Source of the DNA: Pandoraea norimbergensis
GTDB taxonomy: Bacteria; Pseudomonadota; Gammaproteobacteria; Burkholderiales; Burkholderiaceae
Direction: 5' to 3'
NCBI RefSeq assembly: GCF_001465545.3
Contig: NZ_CP013480.3
Location: forward strand, 3,100,001 to 3,164,000
DNA length: 64,000 bases
Shown here piece by piece: positions 42,889 to 51,709 of the stretch. The position numbers were made by a program, and so were the translations under genes. Numbering within the stretch: position 1 is the stretch's first letter; every line of letters begins with the position of its first letter. The notes below the pieces were generated by a model. That model saw nothing but the letters and a program-made list of their open reading frames with translations, was not told where the DNA came from and did not search any database.

Positions 42889-44382
42889 TTACAACCAGCC
42901 CAGCCAGCGCCAGTAGGTCGCGGCAAACAGCATGAGCAATGCATAACCGACGATGGTGACGATGATCCCCACCTTGGCGAACTGCTTTGCCGTGAAGGTA
43001 TCGGTGCCCAGACACACCATGTTTTGCGGCGCGTTGATCGGCAGGATGAAACCGAAGCTCACGGTAAAACCGAGCAGCATCGTCAGACCCAGCCGGTTGA
43101 AGTCGCCCGGCAGCGTTTGCAGCACGGCAATCAGAATCGGCAACATGGCCGAGGTCAACGCCGTCGCGCTTGCGAAGCCAAGGTGAATCAAGATCAGGAA
43201 GGCGGCGAGCACCGCGAAAACACCCAGCGTCGAGAGCGAGTCGAGACCCGTTGCCGCCACCACATGGTTGCCCAGCCATTGGCCGGCTTGCGTCGTCAGG
43301 AGCGCCGTACCGAGACTGATACCGACACCGAACACGATGACCGTGCCCCAAGGAATACGCGACTGAACTTCCTTCCACGTCATCACACCGAAGCGCGGCA
43401 GCATCAGCACGACCAGGCCCACGTAGGTGACCGACGTCGTGTCGAAGCGGTGCAACTTGCCTTCCGTCGCCCAGAACAGCAGCAGACCGATCGACACCGC
43501 AAGCAGGCGCTTTTGCGGGCTCGTCATCGGGCCCATGTCACGCAGTTGCGCTTCCACCGCTTCTTTGCCACCGGCGATGGCATCGGCTTCGGGCGGCATC
43601 AACTTGAGCACGAGCACGACGAGCACCACCGACATGATGATGGCCCACGGTGCCCCCGCGACCAGCCATTCGGCCCACGTGATGCGGTCGCCGAGCATCT
43701 TGTCCATGAAGCCCACGGTGAGCAGGTTCTGCGCCGCGGCCGTCTGGATACCGACGTTCCAGATACTGGTGGCCTGCGCCACGATGATCATGATGCCGGC
43801 GGCGATATTCGAGCGCTTGTCCACACCGAAGGCGGCGATCACGCCCATCATGATCGGCACCACACAGGCGCTACGCGCGGTGGCGCTCGGCACGACGAGC
43901 GAGAGCAGGATGGTCACGGCGATGGCACCGATCATCACGCGGCGCGTACTCGTACCGATTTTGGAAAGCGTGACGAGGGCGATGCGGCGATCGAGCCCGG
44001 TGAGCGTCATCGCGGCAGCGATGAACAACGCCCCGGCCACAAGCGCCAGCGCCGAGTTGGAGAAGCCCGCGAGCGCCATGCTGATGGCGCGCGACGTGCC
44101 GTATTCAACGCTCGGATCTTGAATCGTAGGCGCGGTGCCGACGAGGAAGGCCATCAGCGACGTGATGATGATGGCGCTGGCTTCGTAGGAGACGGCTTCG
44201 GTAATCCACACCACCACGGCAAACGCGAGAATCGCGAGCATGCGGTGGCCGGCGACCGGCAGGTCATCGGGCATGGGGATCAGGAGCACGGCAATCAGGA
44301 CGACGATACCGGCGATCAGTCCTATGGGAACCGCTTTCTTCTGCTGGGGAGGGCTTTGCACAGAAACTTCAGGCGTGCTCAT
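42889..44382 (-). CDS. SLC13/DASS family anion transporter
   Basis: The 497-residue membrane protein has about twelve segments and the divalent-anion:sodium symporter pattern (ILAFAVVVWITEAVSYEASA, SLVVPSATARSACVVPIMMG, VSFGFILPINAPQNMV). It imports dicarboxylates or similar anions. ATG 44382 precedes the first membrane segment by about 20 residues; longer frames are not supported. It is the first gene of a pair with the Ldh-type dehydrogenase. Confidence 0.87.
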   Translation of the reverse strand: MSTPEVSVQSPPQQKKAVPIGLIAGIVVLIAVLLIPMPDDLPVAGHRMLAILAFAVVVWITEAVSYEASAIIITSLMAFLVGTAPTIQDPSVEYGTSRAISMALAGFSNSALALVAGALFIAAAMTLTGLDRRIALVTLSKIGTSTRRVMIGAIAVTILLSLVVPSATARSACVVPIMMGVIAAFGVDKRSNIAAGIMIIVAQATSIWNVGIQTAAAQNLLTVGFMDKMLGDRITWAEWLVAGAPWAIIMSVVLVVLVLKLMPPEADAIAGGKEAVEAQLRDMGPMTSPQKRLLAVSIGLLLFWATEGKLHRFDTTSVTYVGLVVLMLPRFGVMTWKEVQSRIPWGTVIVFGVGISLGTALLTTQAGQWLGNHVVAATGLDSLSTLGVFAVLAAFLILIHLGFASATALTSAMLPILIAVLQTLPGDFNRLGLTMLLGFTVSFGFILPINAPQNMVCLGTDTFTAKQFAKVGIIVTIVGYALLMLFAATYWRWLGWL

Positions 44383-44713
44383 AAGGGGGCTCCAGAACGG
44401 AATGGCATGCCGGCAGTCGGCATGTCTTGAGAAACTGCCACGCGTGAACTGCGGGTTAATCCTAACCGCATTGATCTTGGCGAGGCAAGCGCGAGACAAA
44501 GGGAAAAGCAAAGAGAAAAGCAAAGGCCGATGCGCTCGAAACACATGAGTGGCGCGGACCTTGCGAAGCAGGACCTTGGCTGACATCGGGGGGCCGAGGG
44601 TAACGTAGGCATCGGGCACCGGATAGCCCGGTCAATGCTTCGGTGAATTCGGCAAGCGCGAGCGCTGGTGCGGGCAAGCGCACTGTCTCGACCTGCCGAA
44701 CGTGTCGGGAGGA

Positions 44714-45232
44714 TTAGAAATGCAGTCCGAAGTACTCGGGCGAGGCGACGAACATTTGCTGCGGGTTCTGTGCCGGCCCCGATAACGCGCGATGCCAGAC
44801 GGTCTGATACAGCCCCGTCAGCCCGGCGCGCGGCCCGGTAATGACCGTGTCGACGTGTTGCGTCACCCCGGCGTTGGCAAGGTTGCCGCCCAGCGTCTTC
44901 CCACCCACGATGATCGGCTCGGCAGCCCACGCGCCCGCAGCCCCGAACACGTCGTTCCATGGCGGCGGTACGGCATCGACCAGTGCGGGAGGCGGTGCGC
45001 CCGGCGGTGAGTGCGTCGGTGCACGAGCCGAACTGCGGGCCACACGCTTCGATCGTGTGGCCCGCGTCGGCCGGGTACCGGCGTTCGCGCTGGCTGTGTT
45101 GCCCGCAGATACGACCGAATGGTTCGTCGTATCGGAGGGGGTGGCGGCATGTGCCGATGCCGACATCCCCACGAACAACATCAATGCCAGCGCCGCAGCG
45201 GCGCCCAAGGGGCGAGAGAGCGACTTCGTCAT
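44714..45232 (-). CDS. Exported hypothetical protein, 172 aa
   Basis: A signal peptide (PLGAAAALALMLFVGMSASA, cut after AHA) leads to a Thr/Ser/Ala/Pro-rich, probably disordered stretch (to about residue 85), then a short conserved-looking domain (PIIVGGKTLGGNLANAGVTQ, ending ASPEYFGLHF). No family is recognised. It is probably periplasmic or secreted. Confidence 0.6.
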   Translation of the reverse strand: MTKSLSRPLGAAAALALMLFVGMSASAHAATPSDTTNHSVVSAGNTASANAGTRPTRATRSKRVARSSARAPTHSPPGAPPPALVDAVPPPWNDVFGAAGAWAAEPIIVGGKTLGGNLANAGVTQHVDTVITGPRAGLTGLYQTVWHRALSGPAQNPQQMFVASPEYFGLHF

Positions 45233-45792
45233 GACTTCCTCTTGTGCCGGCGGTCAGGTCCGCCTGTCTTGCAAGACATGACGCAACTTCCGGGCCATCG
45301 AGGACAACATATTGATTCTTATGCACTTCTAATTCCACCAGTCGCGTGATGCCGGCGCGTTTCGTCAGAAGTGTTTCATTTCAGAAACGTCCGGCAGCCG
45401 CGATTGCTTCATCGTTGAAACATTGAGCACCGCCTTGTGAGCAGGCGCCCTGCTTCAACCGTGAAGCATTCATCGACTTTCGACGCTTTCGATTGTCGTC
45501 CTGCGTTTCGTCTGGCGCATTGATGCAAATCAACATAAGTGCACGACCGTGCGAAAACCCGAATTGACGGATGACGCGTCATATGGCCGTTTCCAGTGGT
45601 CGCTGATCGTGGTATCGGACGACTCCGAAAGTGCGGCCCGGCTGCCGACGCGGGTATCGGGTCTCTGGCACAATCGCTCATCGCCAGACGCAATGGACAC
45701 CGACGCAGCCGCCATCGGCTGGGTTTGCCGCCGTGTTTGCGAACGCGCCCGCAGGTATGCCCATGACGTCGCATGACAACAAGGAGTCAGCA
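45233..45792. other. Intergenic region between divergent genes
   Basis: About 560 bases hold no supported gene. They contain the promoters of the exported protein (left) and of glutathione reductase (right). A short inverted repeat GTTTC-atttca-GAAAC lies at 45374-45389, followed by scattered TGAA(A/G)CATT-like elements near 45415-45470. Nothing else is recognised. Confidence 0.45.
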
Positions 45793-47157
45793 ATGCCCCA
45801 GTTCGATGTGGATTTGTTCGTGATCGGTGCCGGTTCCGGCGGTGTGCGTGCAGCACGCGTCGCGGCGCAATACGGTGCGCGCGTGAAGGTGGCCGAAGAG
45901 TTTCGCGTGGGCGGGACGTGCGTGATTCGCGGCTGCGTGCCGAAGAAGCTGCTCGTCTACGCGAGCCGCTTTGCGGACGAGTTCGAAGATGCTGCCGGCT
46001 TTGGCTGGAACGTCGGCACGCCCACATTCGACTGGACGACGCTCATTGCCCGCAAGGACAGCGAGATCGCACGGCTCGAGAACATCTATCGCACCAATCT
46101 GGAACGTGCGGGGGCCGAACTGATCGAGGCGCGCGCCGTGGTCGAAGGCCCGAACACCGTGGTGCTGCCCGCGACCGGCGAGCGCATCACGGCAAAACAC
46201 ATCCTGATCGCCACGGGCGGACGGCCTGCCGAACAACCGCATTTTGTCGGACGCGAGCATGCCATTTCGTCCAACGAGGTGTTCCATCTGGACAAGTTGC
46301 CCGAGCGCATCACGGTGATCGGCGGCGGGTATATCGCGGTGGAATTTGCAGGCGTATTCGCCGGACTCGGCTCGAAGGTCACGCTCATCCATCGCGGCCC
46401 TCACCTGTTGCGCGGTTTCGACGAGGACGTGCGGACGTCGCTTGAAGCAGCCTACCGCGAGCGTGGCATCGACGTCGTGCTCGACCGCACGGTGGAACGC
46501 GTGGACAAGACGCAAGACGGCTTGCGCATATCGCTGTCGGACGGCAGCACGCACGAGGCCGATGTGCTGCTCAGCGCGGCCGGGCGTGTGCCGTACACGC
46601 AGGGGCTTGGACTGGCGGCAAGTGGCGTGGCGCTCAACGACAAGGGCGCGGTGATTGTCGACGAGTTTTCACGCACCAACGTGCCGTCGATCTTCGCGGT
46701 CGGCGATGTCACCGATCGCGTCAATCTCACGCCGATGGCCATTCGTGAAGGTCAGGCCTTTGCCGATACGGTGTTCGGCGAGCGTACGACGCGCGTCGAT
46801 CACAAGCTCATCCCGACGGCCGTGTTCAGCACGCCGGAAATCGGCGTGGTCGGACTCATCGAGAGCGAGGCCCGGGCGCAGTATCCGCAACTCAAGGTGT
46901 ACAAGGCCATCTTCCGCCCGCTGAAAGCCACGCTCTCGGGGCGGCAGGAAAAGATTCTGATGAAGCTGCTGGTGGATGGCTCGACCGACCGGATCGTCGG
47001 CGCACACATGGTGGGCGACCACGCCGGCGAGCAAGTGCAGTTGCTCGGCGTTGCACTGTCGATGGGGGCGACGAAGGCAGACTTCGACCGCACCCTCGCC
47101 GTGCATCCGACAGCCGCCGAGGAGTGGGTCACGATGCGTACGCCGGTGGCTGGCTGA
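45793..47157 (+). CDS. gor: Glutathione reductase (NADPH)
   Basis: The 454-residue flavoenzyme reduces glutathione disulfide. FAD motif GAGSGG is at 12-17, redox cysteines C43 and C48 are in GGTCVIRGCVPKK, the NADPH motif is GGGYIAVEFAG (about 176-186), and the C-terminal HPTAAEE supplies the base. The GCVPKK form separates it from lipoamide dehydrogenases. ATG 45793 follows an AAGGAG ribosome site. Confidence 0.92.
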   Translation: MPQFDVDLFVIGAGSGGVRAARVAAQYGARVKVAEEFRVGGTCVIRGCVPKKLLVYASRFADEFEDAAGFGWNVGTPTFDWTTLIARKDSEIARLENIYRTNLERAGAELIEARAVVEGPNTVVLPATGERITAKHILIATGGRPAEQPHFVGREHAISSNEVFHLDKLPERITVIGGGYIAVEFAGVFAGLGSKVTLIHRGPHLLRGFDEDVRTSLEAAYRERGIDVVLDRTVERVDKTQDGLRISLSDGSTHEADVLLSAAGRVPYTQGLGLAASGVALNDKGAVIVDEFSRTNVPSIFAVGDVTDRVNLTPMAIREGQAFADTVFGERTTRVDHKLIPTAVFSTPEIGVVGLIESEARAQYPQLKVYKAIFRPLKATLSGRQEKILMKLLVDGSTDRIVGAHMVGDHAGEQVQLLGVALSMGATKADFDRTLAVHPTAAEEWVTMRTPVAG

Positions 47158-47176
47158 GTGCTGCGCCTCGCGCCGC

Positions 47177-48646
47177 CTAGACGCTCTGGTACCAGATACC
47201 GAGAATCGCGAGCGGCGTGAGCACCAGCAGAATCAGGCGCCATACCGGCAGGAACCATTGCGCACGCGTGCCTTCGAGCACTGTGCGCGCCTGCGGCCAG
47301 ACGCGCGCGCCGACCAGAAACGCGACGCACAGGCCACCGGCGGGCATCAGCAGATTGATTGTCACGAAATCCATCAGATCGAAAATCGTTCGGCCGAACA
47401 GCAACACGTCGGACCACACGCCGAATGAGAGCGCTGCGGGTGCACCCAGCGAGAACGTAGCCACTAGTACGGCGACCACTGCCGGGCCGCGTCGCCACTG
47501 ATACTCATCAATCAGAAACGCGGTGACCGGCTCGAACAACGACACGGCGGAAGTCAACGCGGCAAATAGCAGCAGCAGGAAGAAGGCAATCGCCACCAGA
47601 TGGCCGAACGGCATCTGCGCGAAGATCGCGGGCATCGTGATGAACGTCAGCCCCGGGCCCGCATTGGGCGCAACGCCGAATGCAAACACCGCCGGCAGAA
47701 TCATCAAGCCCGCCAGAATGCACGCGAGCGTCGCCAGCGTCGCCACCCACACCGCCGAGCCTGCCAGCTTTGCGTCCTTGGGCAGATACGAGCCGTAGAC
47801 CACGATCATTCCCGCCCCCAGCGACAGGGAGAAAAACGCCAGCCCCAACGCTTCGAGCAATGTCTTGCCGCTGATCATCGAGAAGTCGGGCTTGAGGAAC
47901 CACGCCACGCCTTCCATCGCACCGGGTAGCGTCAGCGCCCGTGCGATCACGGCGAGCATCAACAGGAACAGCGCCGGCATCAGCCACTTCCCCGCGCGCT
48001 CGATGCCCTTCTGCACACCGGCCGCGACGATCAGTGCCGCCAGCCCGAGAAACACAGCCATGTTCGTGAGCGATGCCCATGGGTCGGCAATGAACGCCCC
48101 GAATTCGGCTTCCAGCCGCATCGTGTCGGGGGCGAGCACCGAGCCTTTGAGCGCGCGCAGCAGATACGCGACCGTCCAGCCGCCGACCACCACATAGAAC
48201 GACAGAATGGCAAACGCATTGAATGTGGCAATGCGCCCCACCCACGACCACCGGCGACCACCCAGTTCACGCATCGCTGTGGTGGCGGACTTGCCCGTCA
48301 GCCGTCCGATGGTCATCTCAGCGAGCAGCAAGGCGACGCCCAGCGTCAGCACGCACCCGAGATACACCACCAGAAACGCCCCGCCCCCATGCTGCCCCAC
48401 GACGTACGGAAACTTCCACACCGCACCCAGCCCTACCGCAGAGCCGGCGGCCGCCAGTACAAAGCCCATGCGTGAGCCCCAAGTGCCACGCACGGAGAGG
48501 TTCGCATGATGGGCGTTGGTAGCATTGGTAGCGTTGCTGGAAGCGGTGGAATGGTTGGAAGCGGACGACGCGGAAGCCGTACTGGAAGCAACGGAGGCGG
48601 TCGCCGTAGATGGCGCCGCCGAGGGCGAGATGGGCAGATGGGACAC
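47177..48646 (-). CDS. Sodium-dependent neurotransmitter-symporter family transporter
   Basis: The 489-residue protein has the LeuT/SNF pattern: WGSRMGFVLAAAGSAVGLGA, VWKFPYVVGQHGGGAFLVVY, AFFSLSLGAGMIVVYGSYLP, with about eleven or twelve segments. It imports an amino acid or related amine with sodium. A GGAGGAG site sets the start at GTG 48646. The first 45 residues are low-complexity Ser/Ala/Thr/Asn and unusual for the family. The stop is 19 bases from the gor stop (convergent). Confidence 0.85.
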   Translation of the reverse strand: MSHLPISPSAAPSTATASVASSTASASSASNHSTASSNATNATNAHHANLSVRGTWGSRMGFVLAAAGSAVGLGAVWKFPYVVGQHGGGAFLVVYLGCVLTLGVALLLAEMTIGRLTGKSATTAMRELGGRRWSWVGRIATFNAFAILSFYVVVGGWTVAYLLRALKGSVLAPDTMRLEAEFGAFIADPWASLTNMAVFLGLAALIVAAGVQKGIERAGKWLMPALFLLMLAVIARALTLPGAMEGVAWFLKPDFSMISGKTLLEALGLAFFSLSLGAGMIVVYGSYLPKDAKLAGSAVWVATLATLACILAGLMILPAVFAFGVAPNAGPGLTFITMPAIFAQMPFGHLVAIAFFLLLLFAALTSAVSLFEPVTAFLIDEYQWRRGPAVVAVLVATFSLGAPAALSFGVWSDVLLFGRTIFDLMDFVTINLLMPAGGLCVAFLVGARVWPQARTVLEGTRAQWFLPVWRLILLVLTPLAILGIWYQSV

Positions 48647-48927
48647 GTGTCTCCTCCGGGTCTGGACGTGCACGTGCTGCGACATTCGCGTTGCTCGACA
48701 GCACGCCACGACAGTTGTCATGGGATGGCGTCAGGCAGGTTACGGGTGCAAAACAGGGTCACCGGTAAGCCCGGCGATACGTCAGTCGCGCGGGCGCGAG
48801 CCGACAGGCGACGCCATTAGGATGGTCGAGGAGTCTACGCGGGAAGAGGCTCTGCCCGGTTTAGGAAACAGCCCAAAACAGTGGTCTCGCCCGAGGGTTT
48901 GGGCGAGAACGGGTCAGTCGGGAGAGG

Positions 48928-49689
48928 TCAGTGCCCGAGCGCGACTTCACCCGCAGAGGCAGAGCGCGAGCCCGGCGTCGGCGGATTGCTCTCGCCACGA
49001 TACGCAAACACCACCGAGAACTTCGTGGTATCGCCCTCGTTGCGCCCGGCGGCGTGGAACAACCCGCTATGAAACAGCACGACGTCGCCCTGAGCCAGTT
49101 CGACCTGACGGCCGCGCGAGACGAGTGGCTGATTGTCGGGTTCGTCAGGACGCAGGAAGTCCAGTGCGTCGAGCTGATGTTCGCCGAGTTGCTCTCGGTG
49201 CGAGCCCGGAATAAAGCGTAGTGCGCCGTTCGCGAGCGTCTCGGGACCGAGTGCCAGCCACACGGAGATCAGTGAATTCTGCGGGAACGACCAGTAGCGG
49301 ATATCGCGATGCCAACCCGTCGCCGTACCGAAGTGCGGATGCTTCGTCATCACGCAGTTGTGATGCGCAAGCGTAAGCACCACGTCTTCGCCAAAGATTT
49401 GCGCCAGCGATTCGACTAGGTCCGGACGCGTCGCCCAACCCCGCAGCGCGTCGCCACGGTCATAAGCCTTGAGCAAACGCCGCACGGTTTGCCCGCCTTC
49501 AGCGTCACGCGATGTCGGTGCACCGGCGTAGCCCACATCCGCCTCGAATTCCAGCGGCAGGGTCGCGGCGGTCAACTGCGCTCGCGCGTCGGCCAGCATC
49601 GCCTCGCAATCGGCCTGCGACACATAACGCGGCAGGATCAGATAACCGTCTTCACGGAAAGCGTCGAGTTGCGATGCGGTGAGCGCCAT
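48928..49689 (-). CDS. Phytanoyl-CoA dioxygenase (PhyH) family protein
   Basis: The 253-residue Fe(II)/2-oxoglutarate oxygenase has its metal site in WHRD (H127, D129) and the distal His in FHSGLFHAAGRN. N-terminal FREDGYLILPRYVSQADCEA is typical. Bacterial members hydroxylate small molecules such as ectoine or modified amino acids; the substrate here is not known. It is on the same strand as the sodium symporter but separated by 281 bases. Confidence 0.85.
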   Translation of the reverse strand: MALTASQLDAFREDGYLILPRYVSQADCEAMLADARAQLTAATLPLEFEADVGYAGAPTSRDAEGGQTVRRLLKAYDRGDALRGWATRPDLVESLAQIFGEDVVLTLAHHNCVMTKHPHFGTATGWHRDIRYWSFPQNSLISVWLALGPETLANGALRFIPGSHREQLGEHQLDALDFLRPDEPDNQPLVSRGRQVELAQGDVVLFHSGLFHAAGRNEGDTTKFSVVFAYRGESNPPTPGSRSASAGEVALGH

Positions 49690-49806
49690 GATGGTCAGCC
49701 GGACAGGCAGAAATCGGTGTTTTAGGGGAGAGTTCGGTGGCGTTGCAGGGTCATTCGGAGAGACTGGACGACGCTGGCCGTGAAGCTGCTACGGCGCGTC
49801 GCCGAC

Positions 49807-50178
49807 TCAGGCGGCGCGTTTGCGTCGTCGGGGCGGGAGTTCGGCGGCGGGCTTGCGCTCGATCTTCGGTTCAGGCTGCGGCACGTCGGTGCCCGGCAGC
49901 GAGGGCTGCGGGTTGCCACCGGCCGGGCGCGGCGTGTCGACCACGCTGCGCAGACGATCGAGTTCGCGCGTGAGCTTCGCCAATTGGTATTCGAGCTGGC
50001 AGTTCTTGCGGTACAACGTCCGCATTTTCTGGCTGAGCGCCTGCGTCTGTGTCCAGTACTCCGGATACATGACGAAACGCCCATCCGGGCGCTCGACGAC
50101 GCCCAACCCGCTCTGCCCCATCACGTCGATGGTTTCCAGCGCGTAGCGTCGAACTTTTTTTACCGTACCTGCCGCCAT
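49807..50178 (-). CDS. Hypothetical basic protein with coiled coil
   Basis: The 123-residue protein has an N-terminal part (YALETIDVMGQSGLGVVERP), a helical coiled-coil segment (KMRTLYRKNCQLEYQLAKLT) and a Pro-rich tail ending PPRRRKRAA. No family is recognised. It could bind nucleic acid through the basic end, but this is speculative. Confidence 0.55.
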   Translation of the reverse strand: MAAGTVKKVRRYALETIDVMGQSGLGVVERPDGRFVMYPEYWTQTQALSQKMRTLYRKNCQLEYQLAKLTRELDRLRSVVDTPRPAGGNPQPSLPGTDVPQPEPKIERKPAAELPPRRRKRAA

Positions 50179-50350
50179 TTATTTCCTACAGTCCCAGCCT
50201 GAGAGAGTCAGGCGCGGCATTTTGCCATGAATTCGCCCCGGCCGGGCGGCAAACCCGCACCGCGACGGCGATTTATTTTCGCCCGGCGGCCCCGCCAGCC
50301 GGGGCTCTGCGCACAACACACCGCGATTGGCGTGCAACACCGCCGCATTG

Positions 50351-50641
<291 letters not shown>

Positions 50642-50689
50642 TCACCGTTACTATACCGCGAGCTGCGTAGGCCCAGCGGCCATCAACTG

Positions 50690-51658
50690 TCACAAACTGT
50701 GACTGTCGAGCGTGGCCCCGCCGGTGTACACGACGCACTGCTCGCCTCGCACGAAGCCCACGAGCGTGATACCCGCCGCCGCCGCGGTACGTACGGCAAG
50801 CGCCGTGGCCGCCGACACCGCCGCCACCATCGGAATGCCGACTTGGGCCGCCTTTTGCACGATCTCGACGCTCGCGCGGCTGGTCATCAGCACGAAGCCC
50901 GCATCGAACGCCTGCCCCTCGCGCGCCAAAGCACCAATCAGCTTGTCGAGGGCGTTGTGACGCCCCACGTCTTCCCGCAGACACAGAATCTCGCCCGTCG
51001 CAGAACACCACGCGGCGCCATGCACCGCGCCGGTCACGGCATTGAGTGATTGGTGCTTCGCGAGCCCCGCGTGCGCGGCTGCCAGCGCCGCATGCGATAC
51101 ACGCAGAGTCGCGCCCGCAGCGGGCAACGGACGGAGGACCTGATCGAGGCTCTCGGTGCCGCACAACCCGCAGCCGGTGCGACCGGTCAGATTGCGGCGC
51201 CGCTCCTTGAGACCGGCGAACGCTCGAGACGATATCTCGACATGCGCCGTGACGCCCAGCGTCGTCGCCGACACATCCACGCCGTAACACTCGCCGCGCT
51301 GGCGGAGGATGCCTTCGGACAGCGCAAACCCGAGCGCGAAGTCTTCGATATCGGCCGGGGTGGCGAGCATCACGACATGCGAGATGCCGTTGAACTCAAG
51401 CGCAACGGGGACTTCTTCGGCCAGTTCGTCACTGGCCTGCTGCCAACCGCCGTGCCGGAACCGCCGCACGTCGAAGCTGGCGTGCGTGGCAACGCTTGCC
51501 GGGTCGATCGCCACCGGGGCGACGTCGCACACCGGGCCACCGTCGGCGGCGTCGCTCAGCGCGTCACGCACCGGCGTGCCGCCAACCTCCGTCGATGGGA
51601 CAACTTCAGCCGCTTCGCCACCGGGCGTCGCTCGCCCGGGGCGCAGAGTTTCAGACAT
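50690..51658 (-). CDS. fdhD: Formate dehydrogenase accessory sulfurtransferase FdhD
   Basis: The 322-residue protein transfers sulfur to the molybdenum cofactor of formate dehydrogenase. The required CxxC is in GRTGCGLCGTESLDQVLRPL; GEILCLREDVGRHNALDKLI and MTSRASVEIVQKAAQVGIP are family blocks. An N-terminal extension of about 60 residues is not conserved. It is 51 bases downstream of the dehydrogenase gene and probably in one operon with it. Confidence 0.92.
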   Translation of the reverse strand: MSETLRPGRATPGGEAAEVVPSTEVGGTPVRDALSDAADGGPVCDVAPVAIDPASVATHASFDVRRFRHGGWQQASDELAEEVPVALEFNGISHVVMLATPADIEDFALGFALSEGILRQRGECYGVDVSATTLGVTAHVEISSRAFAGLKERRRNLTGRTGCGLCGTESLDQVLRPLPAAGATLRVSHAALAAAHAGLAKHQSLNAVTGAVHGAAWCSATGEILCLREDVGRHNALDKLIGALAREGQAFDAGFVLMTSRASVEIVQKAAQVGIPMVAAVSAATALAVRTAAAAGITLVGFVRGEQCVVYTGGATLDSHSL

Positions 51659-51709
51659 CGTCAAACGTTTGCTCCACTTGTGATTACTGCTAATCCCTAC
51701 TCACTCGGC

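Noticed and set aside
43024..44430. 468-aa plus-strand frame
   Set aside because: Antisense to the SLC13 transporter; extremely His/Arg/Asp-rich and without motifs.
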